Positions 1-8,685 of a DNA stretch of 64,000 bases are shown one piece after another. Position 1 is the first letter of the stretch; every line of letters begins with the position of its first letter. The position numbers and the translations under genes were made by a program. This DNA comes from Candidatus Thermoflexus tengchongensis. Lineage in GTDB: Bacteria > Chloroflexota > Anaerolineae > Thermoflexales > Thermoflexaceae. A model generated the notes under the pieces. It was not told the DNA's origin. It ran no database searches and was given only the letters and a program-made list of their open reading frames with translations. The stretch is taken from the NCBI GenBank assembly GCA_016842085.1, contig JAEVEX010000074.1, forward strand, positions 1 through 64,000. Direction: 5' to 3'.

Positions 1-176
1 GGATCCCGTTCCTTTAACAAGCCGTGTTTCGCCACCCAGTAGGCGGCCTTCCCATCGGCAACCTTCAGAATGGCAGCACAGCGTTCCCGCACATAGGGAC
101 GAGGATCGTGATCTCGATGGTTAATCAGTTGTTGGCGTTCCTCTTCCGTCAATGTTACTGTTCTACGTCGGGCCAT
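1..176 (-). CDS. IS630-type transposase, N-terminal part (runs off window start)
   Basis: Read leftward from an ATG at 176, this frame stays open to the window edge (58 residues). The start codon follows a good ribosome binding site (AGGAG, reading leftward). The product begins MARRRTVTLTEEERQQL and continues with an arginine- and alanine-rich helical segment (RERCAAILKVADGK). This is typical of the helix-turn-helix N-terminus of IS630-family transposases, which bind the element's terminal repeats. The DDE catalytic domain would lie outside the window. The element sits directly against a truncated coxL gene, so it probably interrupted that gene. The family call rests on overall resemblance of a short fragment. 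Confidence 0.6.
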   Translation of the reverse strand, partial: MARRRTVTLTEEERQQLINHRDHDPRPYVRERCAAILKVADGKAAYWVAKHGLLKERD

Positions 177-205
177 CTTTCGCTCCTTTCATGCGTGATG
201 ACCCG

Positions 206-234
206 AGTATGCCTTTACCGATCTTGATTGTCAA
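206..234 (-). promoter_or_regulatory. Predicted promoter of the IS630-type transposase
   Basis: Reading leftward, TTGACA (229-234) is separated by 17 bases from CATACT (206-211), which matches 4 of 6 positions of the -10 consensus. It lies about 30 bases upstream of the transposase start. It is probably carried on the end of the insertion element. Confidence 0.5.
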
Positions 235-240
235 AACTCA

Positions 241-1125
241 TCAGGCAAGATCCTGGCCCGCTTCGGCACCCGCCACCAGGGGCAGGGCCACGAGACCACG
301 TATGCCCAGATCGTCGCTCACGAGCTCGGGGTCTCGGTGGAGGATGTGCTGGTGGAGGAAGGGGACACGGACACTGCTCCCTATGGCCTGGGCACTTATG
401 CCAGCCGCAGCACCCCGACCGCAGGGGCGGCCGCCGCCATGTGTGCCCGCCGCATCCGCGAGAAAGCCCGCAAGATCGCCGCGCATTTGCTGGAGGCGGC
501 TGAAGACGATGTGGTATGGGAGGAAGGCCGCTTCATGGTCCGTGGCGTCCCCGGGAAGTCGGTGACCTTCCCCCAGGTGGCCTTCGCTGCCTACACCAAC
601 CCACCTCCGGGAATGGAGCCCGGGCTGGAGGCGGTTTATTACTATGATCCACCCAACCTCACGTTCCCCTTCGGCACTTACGTGTGTGTGGTGGACATCG
701 ATAAGGGGACCGGACAGGTGAAGGTCCGCCGGTTCGTGGGGGTCGACGATTGTGGAACAGTGATCAATCCTATGATCGTGGAGGGGCAGATCCACGGCGG
801 CCTGACCGAGGGCTTCGCGATCGCCTTCATGCAGGAGATCGCCTACGATGAGAACGGCAACTGCCTCTCCTCGAACTTCACCGAATATCTGATCCCCACA
901 GCGGTGGAGACGCCCCGCTGGGAGCTGGACCGCACGGTGACGCCGTCCCCGCATCACCCGCTGGGGGCGAAGGGGGTGGGCGAGTCCGCCAATGTGGGCT
1001 CCCCGGCGGCCTTTGTGAACGCCGTTGTGGATGCCCTCTCCCATCTGGGGGTGCGCCACATCGATATGCCCATCACCCCATGGAAGATCTGGAAGATCCT
1101 GCGGGAACACGGGATCCGTGAGTAA
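241..1125 (+). pseudogene. coxL: Aerobic CO dehydrogenase large subunit (CoxL), C-terminal fragment truncated by an insertion element
   Basis: CoxL is the molybdenum-copper catalytic subunit of aerobic CO dehydrogenase in the xanthine oxidase family. About 295 C-terminal residues are present where the full protein has about 800. Recognisable parts include the HQGQGHETTYAQI motif near residue 12, the GDTDTAPYGLGTYASRS stretch, and near the end TPSPHHPLGAKGVGES, the family's cofactor and active-site loop. The frame is open from 202 but has no plausible start or homologous sequence before about 241. There it abuts the leftward IS630-type transposase and its promoter. The AYxCSFR/AYRGAGR signature that separates form I from form II lies in the missing half. 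The next gene is a CoxI-type maturation protein, as in cox clusters. If the upstream half survives beyond the element, it is outside this window. Confidence 0.8.
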
Positions 1126-1303
1126 GGGGGAGTGCTCTCAGGATTCAGGCGTTGCGCGGCTGGCTCTCTCCCCGGGGCTTCCAGGGGGCAACTACCGAAA
1201 GTGACCGGGCCCGTCCTGAGGAGTGTTTTTCTCCCCCTCCCCGTGGCCCGGAGAGCCACAGGTTTTAGGTTCAACTGGTCATTCCTGAACGTGAGGCTCC
1301 GTT

Positions 1304-2299
1304 ATGGGCTGGCGTTTGAGTGGCGGAATTCGACTGGACGAATTGATCCGGGATCTGGAGGCCCGGGGGGAAGCTTTCGTGATCGCCACGGTAGTGCGGC
1401 GGCAGCCTCCGGTGTCAGCGCGGGTAGGGGATCGGGCGGTGATCACGGCCGACGGCCAGATCTATGGGTGGGTGGGCGGCGGCTGTGCCCATGATCTGAT
1501 CCTCCGGGAGGCCCGGACCGTGCTGGCGAGCCGTCGTCCGCGCCTCCTCCGTATCACGCCCGAGGCTGTCGGGGAGGATTTAGAGGAAGAGGCCCGCTCA
1601 GTAGCGACCATGGCCTGCCCCAGCCGGGGGGAACTGGAGATCTTCCTGGAGCCATGGGTCCGTGAACCGCAGTTGCTGATTTTCGGGGAATCCCCTCTGG
1701 CTCGCGCGCTGGCGCTGTTCGGCCAGGCTCTGGGATTTGAAGTCACGCAGGTGATCCAGAGGGAAGCCCTCCAGGAGGCCCTGGAGGGAGTCCGGATCGT
1801 CCCTCTGGGAGCGATGCCGGTTTTCTCTTCCCGGGATGAGCTCTATGTCGTGGTGGCTTCTATGGGCCATTACGATGAGGAAGCGCTGGCAGCTGCCCTG
1901 CGCACCTCCGCTCGCTATATCGGACTGGTGGCCAGCCGCCGCCGGGCTCAGGTGATCCTCGACCTCCTGCGGCAATCTGGATGGCCTGAAGCGGATTTGG
2001 GGCGAATTCGGGCCCCTGCGGGCCTGGACCTCGGGGCGGTGACCCAGGAGGAGATCGCCCTCTCCGTGATGGCGGAGATTATGCAGGAGCGACGGCGGGC
2101 AATGGCCGAACAGATGGTTCCGGTGGAATCGACCCCCGTGCGAGCTCGAGATCCGGTCTGCGGGATGGAAGTGGAGGTGGTGACAGCCCGCTATCATGCG
2201 GAATGGGAAGGGCAACGTTTCTACTTCTGTTGCGCCCATTGCCGACAGGCCTTCCTCGCCGATCCTGCCCGCTACGCGCCAGCGGTCGCGCAGCCATAA
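1304..2299 (+). CDS. CoxI/XdhC-type molybdoenzyme maturation protein with C-terminal YHS domain
   Basis: This 331-residue protein has an XdhC/CoxI N-terminal domain with the GGGC motif at residues 58-61. A Rossmann-like C-terminal XdhC domain follows at roughly 125-255, where the glycine-rich strand reads LLIFGESPLARAL. XdhC/CoxI proteins bind molybdopterin cofactor and help insert or sulfurate it in enzymes such as CO dehydrogenase. Unusually, a YHS-type metal-binding domain is appended at about 281-325 (DPVCGMEV, then FYFCCAHCRQAF). YHS domains are found in copper-transport proteins, so a link to the Mo-Cu site of CoxL is conceivable but is inference. The gene follows the coxL fragment and precedes a molybdopterin nucleotidyltransferase. 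The start is the ATG at 1304. Confidence 0.8.
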   Translation: MGWRLSGGIRLDELIRDLEARGEAFVIATVVRRQPPVSARVGDRAVITADGQIYGWVGGGCAHDLILREARTVLASRRPRLLRITPEAVGEDLEEEARSVATMACPSRGELEIFLEPWVREPQLLIFGESPLARALALFGQALGFEVTQVIQREALQEALEGVRIVPLGAMPVFSSRDELYVVVASMGHYDEEALAAALRTSARYIGLVASRRRAQVILDLLRQSGWPEADLGRIRAPAGLDLGAVTQEEIALSVMAEIMQERRRAMAEQMVPVESTPVRARDPVCGMEVEVVTARYHAEWEGQRFYFCCAHCRQAFLADPARYAPAVAQP

Positions 2300-2364
2300 C
2301 GGGGGTGGTGAACGGACCGCACACTTGCCCGCCTGCTCTTTCCATTTCTCCCCGCCCAGGGGGC

Positions 2365-2982
2365 ATGACAGCCATGAGCGATGTGAGGGGGATCATCCTG
2401 GCAGCAGGTCGCTCCCGTCGGCTCGGCCAGCCGAAGCATCTGCTTCCCTGGGATGGGCGGACGGTGCTGGAGCATATCGTGGGGAGGATTATGGGTTTAC
2501 CCCTCCGGCAGGTTGTGGTCGTCCTGGGCCCTTCGTCAGCCTCGCTCGCTTCCCGGCTGGAGGCCCTGGGGGCGATCCCGGTGAAGGTGCCGGAGGGGGC
2601 GCAGGCCTGCGCGGTCTCGATCCAGACCGGGCTGCAGGCCGCGCGGGAGGCGGATGCCGTGATGTTCTTTCTGGGGGATCAGCCAACCCTTCCATTGTCA
2701 GCCGCGCAGGTTATGCTGGATGGATGGCAGAAGCGCGGACGGCCCCTTCAGGTGATCCGTTATCGGGAGGGGCGCGGGCATCCCGTTCTGATCACCCGGG
2801 CCCTGTTTAAAGCCCTGGAAGCACGGACCGGGGAGAAGGTCCTCTGGGAGCTGATGGCGGAACACCCGGAATGGGTGATAGAGGTCCCCATGGACCTTCC
2901 GCTTCCGCGGGACATTGATACATGGGAGGATTACCGGATGCTCCGGGCAGAGGCGGGGTTGCCACCTGTAGATTACGGTTAG
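2365..2982 (+). CDS. Molybdenum cofactor cytidylyltransferase-like nucleotidyltransferase (MocA/MobA family)
   Basis: This 205-residue protein has the nucleotidyltransferase signature LAAGRSRRLGQPK at residues 12-24 and a GDQPTL metal-binding segment in the middle. MocA-type enzymes transfer CMP onto molybdopterin to make the dinucleotide cofactor used by CO dehydrogenase and related enzymes. MobA uses GTP instead. The position directly behind coxL and coxI favours the cytidylyl version. Two ATGs, 2365 and 2374, are possible starts. The open frame reaches further upstream but overlaps the end of the preceding gene, so it is not a likely start. It converges with the Rieske gene, about 35 bases away. 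Confidence 0.75.
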   Translation: MTAMSDVRGIILAAGRSRRLGQPKHLLPWDGRTVLEHIVGRIMGLPLRQVVVVLGPSSASLASRLEALGAIPVKVPEGAQACAVSIQTGLQAAREADAVMFFLGDQPTLPLSAAQVMLDGWQKRGRPLQVIRYREGRGHPVLITRALFKALEARTGEKVLWELMAEHPEWVIEVPMDLPLPRDIDTWEDYRMLRAEAGLPPVDYG

Positions 2983-3017
2983 CAGTATCACGGGTGATCG
3001 AACATGGGCCCAGAAGC

Positions 3018-4787
3018 TCAGCGTTCCCCTCCCTCTATCTCTGCAAGCTCCTCATACAGGCGCTCGCCCCGATGAAGGCGCTCGGCGATGCGGTAAGTCT
3101 GCTCCTGGGCCCGTCGGGTTGGGACGTGGGCAGCCAGATAGCGGGCGGCGGCGATCAACGCCCAGTCCCCCAGAGGGGTTCCGCGCCAGATCGAGAACTG
3201 GCGGAAGGCGGCTTCCATCATCTGGATGGTGTGGAAGTTTCGATCCTCGCGCAGTAACCCATGCCCCAGGGCTGCCAGCAAGCGGCCCGCCTCGCCCCCT
3301 GCCCGCAGATAGCTGGCCACCACGGAGGCGACCTCCTGCACCGCGGTCTGCCGGTTAAGGAGCGCCTGGAGCGTTTCCTCCACATGGTCGGGATCTCCCA
3401 CGGCGGAGCCCTCCTCGGGGAGAGGGGCCGGTGGGATGTTCAGGAAGCGATCCAGATAGACACTCATCGCCGCGTCGAAAACTCCCCGCAGGAGGGCGCG
3501 GGAGGGGAACCGGCGCATCGCCTGATGAACGGCGCTGGCGAAACTGAAAGTATGCAGCGCAGTGTCCCAATCGCTGAACTCGTTGTTCAGGGAGAACCGG
3601 GCGATCCGCAGGGCCGCCGCAGCAGCCACCGTGCCGGCCACTTCCTCCCACGGTGCCCCTTCCCGCAGGGCTTCCAGAAGGGCCTCGACGATGTCCCCCG
3701 GATGATCCCCCAATAACACGGGGATCAGCTTCTCCGGGCCGGCCCATTTCCCCTTTGAGGCTGGATCCGCCGCCGGGATGGCGGGCAATATCTCAAAGGC
3801 TCGCTCCAGGAGGGCCACCAGGTCCACCGGATGACGCCAGGCCGCGTTCTCCTCCATACGCTCCCCGCTCACCAGGACCGGGACGAGGCTGGTCAGCGTT
3901 GGGCTGGCGTGTTGCCAGCCTGCAATCTCCAGCGCTTCGAACGCTTTGTTCGCAAAATCCAGGGCATGGCCCGCCGCCACGTAGCGGTGGTCAGTGGCGG
4001 CAGCGAAAATCATGTCGGCGATGACAACGGGGGGGAGGCCCGCCTCGACCGCCGAAGCCAGGCAGCGTTCCGCCCCCTCCGCGTCCCGCACCTCCACGAA
4101 CTGTCGAAACCAGCGGTGAAGACGCGTGGGATCCGAAGCTGGGCCCGGGAGCGGGCGGACCGGGAATCGAGGGGAAGCATCCTCGCAATCCTCGGCCACC
4201 GCGGCCAGGCCGTGGTAAAGGGCGCGGGGGCGATCCTGGGGATCCAGATGGGGGAGCATGTTCATCATCGCCGTCAGGATCGTCAGCCCGGGTCCCCAGC
4301 CGGCCTGGCGATAATGCACGCCGAACGCCAGCCCGACCCGGAAGATCTCCACCGGATCCTCCCCCAGGTCCAGGAGGCGCAGGACCGATTTGGCCAGGAC
4401 CAGGGGTAGATGGTGCTTCAGGCCATCCTCCAGACGGGCTCGGGTCTGGGCGTGCCGATCCCACCGCGGATGCAGGTTGACCCACACCTCCTCTCCACGG
4501 ATCTCCACCGGGAAGACGATCAGGTCATCCGCCCACAGGTCGAATGTGCCTCCCGTCTGCAGGTCGAAGCGAGCGTGATGCCAGTGGCAGGTAAGCAGGC
4601 CCTCGCGAAGGGTTCCCCGATGGAGGGGGAAGCCCATATGCGGGCACCGGTTGTCGATCGCGTAGATGCGATCCCCCTCGGCGAACAGGGCGATCGTGTG
4701 ACGGCCGGCCTGGACCACCAGGGTTCCTGCGGCCTGAACGTCCGAAACCCGGGCCACCCGGAGCCAGGTCTCGGATGTCGTGTTCAT
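3018..4787 (-). CDS. Rieske [2Fe-2S] protein with long C-terminal helical domain
   Basis: The protein has 589 residues. The first 110 form a Rieske ferredoxin-like domain. The cluster ligands are visible as C48-P-H50 and C67-H-W-H70 (CPHMGFPLHRG and CHWHHARFD). The remaining 470 residues are helical and rich in Leu, Ala and Asp, with several His-containing stretches (HYRQAGWGPG, DHRYVAAGHALDF). I recognise no family in this part. Rieske domains carry electrons to or from a partner, and here no oxygenase catalytic domain is apparent. The start at 4787 was chosen because GGAGG lies six bases upstream of it but touches the alternative ATG at 4793. It is the last gene of the leftward 2-oxoacid dehydrogenase operon, about 140 bases behind E2, so co-transcription is likely. 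Confidence 0.75.
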   Translation of the reverse strand: MNTTSETWLRVARVSDVQAAGTLVVQAGRHTIALFAEGDRIYAIDNRCPHMGFPLHRGTLREGLLTCHWHHARFDLQTGGTFDLWADDLIVFPVEIRGEEVWVNLHPRWDRHAQTRARLEDGLKHHLPLVLAKSVLRLLDLGEDPVEIFRVGLAFGVHYRQAGWGPGLTILTAMMNMLPHLDPQDRPRALYHGLAAVAEDCEDASPRFPVRPLPGPASDPTRLHRWFRQFVEVRDAEGAERCLASAVEAGLPPVVIADMIFAAATDHRYVAAGHALDFANKAFEALEIAGWQHASPTLTSLVPVLVSGERMEENAAWRHPVDLVALLERAFEILPAIPAADPASKGKWAGPEKLIPVLLGDHPGDIVEALLEALREGAPWEEVAGTVAAAAALRIARFSLNNEFSDWDTALHTFSFASAVHQAMRRFPSRALLRGVFDAAMSVYLDRFLNIPPAPLPEEGSAVGDPDHVEETLQALLNRQTAVQEVASVVASYLRAGGEAGRLLAALGHGLLREDRNFHTIQMMEAAFRQFSIWRGTPLGDWALIAAARYLAAHVPTRRAQEQTYRIAERLHRGERLYEELAEIEGGER

Positions 4788-4931
4788 CCTCATCCTCCAG
4801 CGTGCTGGTATCCGTGGCGATCCTGCCTCATCCGCAAAGGATGGCCTTCATCCTGGATGTCGCGCGGCCCCTATCGCTTCCGTGCAGCTGCACGCTCTCC
4901 GTTTCTGAAAGATCTGCCCCGGATGGTCTCC

Positions 4932-6314
4932 TTACGTCCAGTTCTCCAGCACGGCCTTCACTTTGCTCATGAAGGCGTCTGCCTGGGCACCATCGATGAT
5001 ACGATGGTCGAAGGTCAGGGTGAGGTAGACCATGGGGCGGATGGCCAGCACATCCCCCTGAGGGGTCTCCAGAACCACCGGGCGCTTGTGGACCCGGCCG
5101 ACGCCCATGATGGCGCACTGGGGCTGGTGGATAATCGGGGTGGCGAACAGGCTGCCGGAGACGCCGTGGTTGGTGATGGTGAACGTGCCCCCCTGCACGT
5201 CATCGGGCTTCAGCTGCCGCCTGCGGGCCCGCTCCGCCAGGTCGTTGACCGCCCGGGCCAGCCCGATCAAACTGTAAGTGTCCGCGTTCTTGATCACCGG
5301 GACGATGAGCCCTTCCTCCCCCAGCGAGACGGCGACCCCGATATGGTAGACCTTGTAAACCCGGATCCCTTCCTCGGTCCATGTGCTGTTCAGGATGGGA
5401 TAGGCCTTGAGGGCCGCCACGGCGGCCATGATGAAATACGGCGTCAGCGTCAGCCGCACGCCTTCCCGCTCGAAAGCCGCCCGGTTCGCCTCGTAATGGG
5501 CCATCACCCGGCTCATGTCGACCTCGAAGACGGTGGTCACGTGAGGCGAGGTGTGCTTGGAACGGACCATGTGCTCGGCGATGGCCCGACGCATGGAGGT
5601 GAGGGGAACCACTTCGTAAGGCATGGTCGGAGCCGTGGGCGGGGGCGGCGGAGGGGGTGGAGCCGCCGGCGCAGGGGCCACGGCTGGCGCCGGAGCCGCC
5701 CGCAACACCTCCTCGGTGGGTCGGAAGAGCTCCCCGGTCCCCGGTTGCTCCCAGGGCGGCAGCTCCGCCTCCCGGGCCGCTGCCGGGGCGCCCACGGGCT
5801 GGAGCTTCATCCGCTCGATGTAAGCCAGCAGATCCTTCTTGGTCACCCGTCCCCCCTCCCCGGTCCCCGGCACCTTCGAGAGATCGATGCCGTATTCGGC
5901 GGCCATCTTCGCCACTACGGGGGAGATGCGGGGGCCCCCGGAAGGGCGGCCGGCCGGGGCAGGCTCGGGGGCAGGCGAGGGGGGCGGTGCCGCGGGCGCA
6001 ACCGCGGGGGTCTCCTCCAGCGGCTCGATCTCCCCCCCGTGGCCCACCCGATAGGGCCGTTCGGGGACTGGCTCACCGGGCTGCCCCACCATCGCGATCA
6101 GGGTTCCCGCCCGCACGGTGACGCCTTCGGGAAAGTAGATCTTGAGCAGCACGCCATCGGCCGGTGCCGTCACCTCGGTGGTGACTTTCTCGGTCTCCAC
6201 CTCCAGCAAGGGCTCGAACTGACGGACCGGCTCCCCCTCCCGTTTCAGCCAGCGGAGGATCTTCCCCTCCACCACGCTTTCGCCCAGCTGAGGCATGATC
6301 ACCTGGGTCGGCAT
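4932..6314 (-). CDS. 2-oxoacid dehydrogenase E2 (dihydrolipoamide acyltransferase)
   Basis: This 460-residue E2 subunit transfers the acyl group from E1 to CoA. The lipoyl domain is at residues 1-77, with the lipoylated lysine at K43 (ETEKVTTE). A long Pro/Ala linker follows. The peripheral subunit-binding domain is at about 118-155 (RISPVVAKMAAEYG). The catalytic domain follows, with the conserved His near residue 437 in FDHRIIDGA. A second Pro/Ala-rich stretch separates the binding and catalytic domains. The start at 6314 was chosen because GAAGGAGA precedes it at the right distance; an in-frame TTG lies 21 bases further up. It follows E1-beta in the same operon. The substrate could be branched-chain 2-oxoacids or pyruvate, and the sequence alone does not decide. 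No E3 gene is in the window. Confidence 0.9.
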   Translation of the reverse strand: MPTQVIMPQLGESVVEGKILRWLKREGEPVRQFEPLLEVETEKVTTEVTAPADGVLLKIYFPEGVTVRAGTLIAMVGQPGEPVPERPYRVGHGGEIEPLEETPAVAPAAPPPSPAPEPAPAGRPSGGPRISPVVAKMAAEYGIDLSKVPGTGEGGRVTKKDLLAYIERMKLQPVGAPAAAREAELPPWEQPGTGELFRPTEEVLRAAPAPAVAPAPAAPPPPPPPPTAPTMPYEVVPLTSMRRAIAEHMVRSKHTSPHVTTVFEVDMSRVMAHYEANRAAFEREGVRLTLTPYFIMAAVAALKAYPILNSTWTEEGIRVYKVYHIGVAVSLGEEGLIVPVIKNADTYSLIGLARAVNDLAERARRRQLKPDDVQGGTFTITNHGVSGSLFATPIIHQPQCAIMGVGRVHKRPVVLETPQGDVLAIRPMVYLTLTFDHRIIDGAQADAFMSKVKAVLENWT

Positions 6315-6447
6315 CGGAAGGTCTCCTTCGCGCAAAGGTGATCTCCGGGGTCAGGGGGCGCCGAGGGTGCCTCCCCAACCCCAAAAGCCCTTCATAGGAA
6401 GAGCAATGGCGAGGCGCGGTCCTGCCTCGCCGGCTCGATATGGCCTC

Positions 6448-7431
6448 TCAGTAGCGGGCCAGCCGCCGGATGGCCTCAGCGATCTTCTGCGGGCTGGGCA
6501 TGAAGAAATCCTGCATCGGCGGGCTGAAGGGAACCCCCGGCACGTCGGGCCCTGCCAGCCGCATCACCGGGCCGTCCAGGTATTCGAAACCTTCCTCCGC
6601 CAGGATGGCGGCCACCTCCGCCCCATAGCCCAGCGTGAGATTGTCTTCATAGACGATCAGGGCCTTGCCCGTCTTCTTCACGGAGTTCAGGATCGTGGCC
6701 TTGTCCACCGGGGCCAGGGTGCGCAGGTCCACCACCTCCACATCGATCCCCTCCTTCGCCACCATCTCGGCCGCCTGCAGGGCATAATAGTGCATCATCC
6801 CGTAGGCGAAGACGGTGAGATCGCTCCCCTCCCGGGTGACCTTCGCCGGGCCGATGGGGACGATGTAGTCGCCGTCGGGGACTTCCCCTTTGATCAGCCG
6901 GTAGCCCTTCTTCGGCTCGAAGAAGAGCACCGGGTTCGGGTCACGGATGGCTGCCTTGAGGAGCCCCTTGGCGTCATAGGGGTTGGAGGGGATAACGACC
7001 TTCAGGCCAGGGACGTGGGCGAAGAAGGCCTCCACGCTCTGGCTGTGATAGAGGCCGCCGCTGATCCCGCCCCCGTAAGGGGCGCGGATGACCATGGGCA
7101 CGTTGTAGACGCCGCCCGATCGATAGAAGAAGCGGGCGGCCTCGTTGACGATCTGGTTGAAGGCGGGATGGATGAAGTCGGCGAACTGGATCTCACAGAT
7201 GGGGCGGAAGCCGTTGAGGGCCGCCCCGATGCCGATCGCCACGATGGAGAGTTCGGCCAGCGGGGAGTCGATGACGCGCCACTCTCCATATTTCTGCCAC
7301 AGGCCCATAGTGGCCCGGAACACGCCGCCCCGCGGCCCCACATCTTCCCCGACCACAAAGACCCGCGGGTCCCGGGCCATCTCCTCATCGATCGCCTCGC
7401 GGATCGCCTCGATCAGCGTCTTCTCCGGCAT
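6448..7431 (-). CDS. 2-oxoacid dehydrogenase E1 component, beta subunit
   Basis: This 327-residue protein begins with the family's hallmark opening (TLIEAIREAIDEEM, then VFVVGEDVG). It retains the central pyrimidine-binding part of transketolase-like E1-beta subunits (FADFIHPAFNQIVNEAA) and the C-terminal transketolase domain (KALIVYEDN). Together with E1-alpha it forms the thiamine diphosphate-dependent decarboxylase that loads E2. The length is normal for E1-beta of bacterial heterotetrameric enzymes. It lies between E1-alpha and E2 in a leftward operon with gaps near 140 bases on each side. The resemblance is closest to branched-chain and acetoin-type E1-beta proteins. Confidence 0.92.
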   Translation of the reverse strand: MPEKTLIEAIREAIDEEMARDPRVFVVGEDVGPRGGVFRATMGLWQKYGEWRVIDSPLAELSIVAIGIGAALNGFRPICEIQFADFIHPAFNQIVNEAARFFYRSGGVYNVPMVIRAPYGGGISGGLYHSQSVEAFFAHVPGLKVVIPSNPYDAKGLLKAAIRDPNPVLFFEPKKGYRLIKGEVPDGDYIVPIGPAKVTREGSDLTVFAYGMMHYYALQAAEMVAKEGIDVEVVDLRTLAPVDKATILNSVKKTGKALIVYEDNLTLGYGAEVAAILAEEGFEYLDGPVMRLAGPDVPGVPFSPPMQDFFMPSPQKIAEAIRRLARY

Positions 7432-7572
7432 GGATCATCCCTCCGGACGTTCGTTCGGAACAGGCTGTTTCAGCACCCGTCTCCGGGTTTCGAGCCTCCT
7501 CCTGGCTGGGCGAAAGGGGGTCAGCGATCGCACCGGCAGGGGCAGGAGGTGCCGGGTGCCTGCTGGAGAAAA

Positions 7573-8664
7573 CTATTCCCCCCACCATCCGGACCGATCT
7601 TCGGTGGCGAAAACCGGGGCCAGCGCTTCCTCCGGGGCCGGGTAAGGAGCCTCCTCGGCCAGCCGCTGGGCCTCGTCCACCTCCGCCCGCACCCGTTCCT
7701 CCAGCTCGTCCTCGAGCCGCTGGGTGAGCAGGCTCCGCCGGTAGAGGTAATCCCGCAGACGGGGCAGCGGATCCCGCAGCTTGCCCTGCTCCACCTCCTC
7801 CCGCGTCCGGTAGGTCCGGTCATCATCGTCGGACGAATGGGGGGTCCAGCGGTAGGTCACCGCCTCGATCAGGGTCGTTCCCTCCCCCGCCCGCGCTCGA
7901 TCCACCGCTTCTTTCACCACCTGATAGACTTCCAGGACGTTGCCGCCATCGCAGACGGCTCCGCGAATGCCGTAGGCGGCCGCCCGATCGGCCACCCGTT
8001 TGACGGCCATCTGCTTCCAGACCGGCACGGAGATCGCATACTGGTTGTTGTGGACCAGGACGATGAGGGGGAGCTTGTAGATGCCGGCCCAGTTCAACGC
8101 CTCGTGGAAGTCGCCCTCGCTGGTGCTGCCCTCGCCGGTGGAGGTGAGCACCACCCGCATCTCCCGGCTCACCTGGAACCCGGCGGCCTCCAGCTGGGGG
8201 CGGAGCTTTTGCTTGAGGACCTCCGCGAGGGCGATGCCGGCGGCTTGAGGGAGCTGGGTGGCGACGGGGCTGGAGCCGGAGATGATGTTGAGGCGGCGGA
8301 GGCTGAAGTGGGAGGGCATCTGACGGGCGGCGCTGTGGGGGTCACCTTTCTTCCCGTAGAGGGCCAGCATGAACTCCACCGGCTTCATCCCCAGGGCGAT
8401 GGAGAGGGCGAGGTCCCGGTAATAGGGGTGCACGATGTCAAAGCCCTTGCGCAGCGCGTAAGCCGCCCCCACGCCGATGCCCTCGTGGGCGATGCCGGAG
8501 ATGTGGAAGGGAACACGGCCCTGGCGCTGGAGGACCCAGCAGCGCTCATCCAGCCGGCGGGAGAGGAGAAGATGGTAATACATCTGGAGGACGGTCTCGT
8601 CGGCTAAACCCAGCTCCTCATGGCGCTGGGTGATCGGAAGGAGCTCTTTCACCTCAACCGCCAT
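7573..8664 (-). CDS. 2-oxoacid dehydrogenase E1 component, alpha subunit (branched-chain type)
   Basis: This is a 363-residue thiamine diphosphate-binding subunit. The metal and cofactor segment reads GEGSTSEGDFHEALNWAG and continues to NNQYAISVP, as in branched-chain E1-alpha proteins. The phosphorylation-loop region contains YRWTPHSSDDDD. Thiamine-dependent decarboxylation of a 2-oxoacid starts here, and the product passes to the lipoyl group of E2. The gene directly follows the DUF169 gene (21 bases between them), so both are likely in one transcript. The sequence motif set points to branched-chain 2-oxoacids more than pyruvate, with moderate certainty. Confidence 0.9.
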   Translation of the reverse strand: MAVEVKELLPITQRHEELGLADETVLQMYYHLLLSRRLDERCWVLQRQGRVPFHISGIAHEGIGVGAAYALRKGFDIVHPYYRDLALSIALGMKPVEFMLALYGKKGDPHSAARQMPSHFSLRRLNIISGSSPVATQLPQAAGIALAEVLKQKLRPQLEAAGFQVSREMRVVLTSTGEGSTSEGDFHEALNWAGIYKLPLIVLVHNNQYAISVPVWKQMAVKRVADRAAAYGIRGAVCDGGNVLEVYQVVKEAVDRARAGEGTTLIEAVTYRWTPHSSDDDDRTYRTREEVEQGKLRDPLPRLRDYLYRRSLLTQRLEDELEERVRAEVDEAQRLAEEAPYPAPEEALAPVFATEDRSGWWGE

Positions 8665-8685
8665 CGCTGCCTCCTGAGCAGGGGT

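Noticed and set aside
6295-8607. Long rightward frame opposite the E1 genes
   Set aside because: Antisense to E1-alpha and E1-beta, whose motifs are unmistakable.
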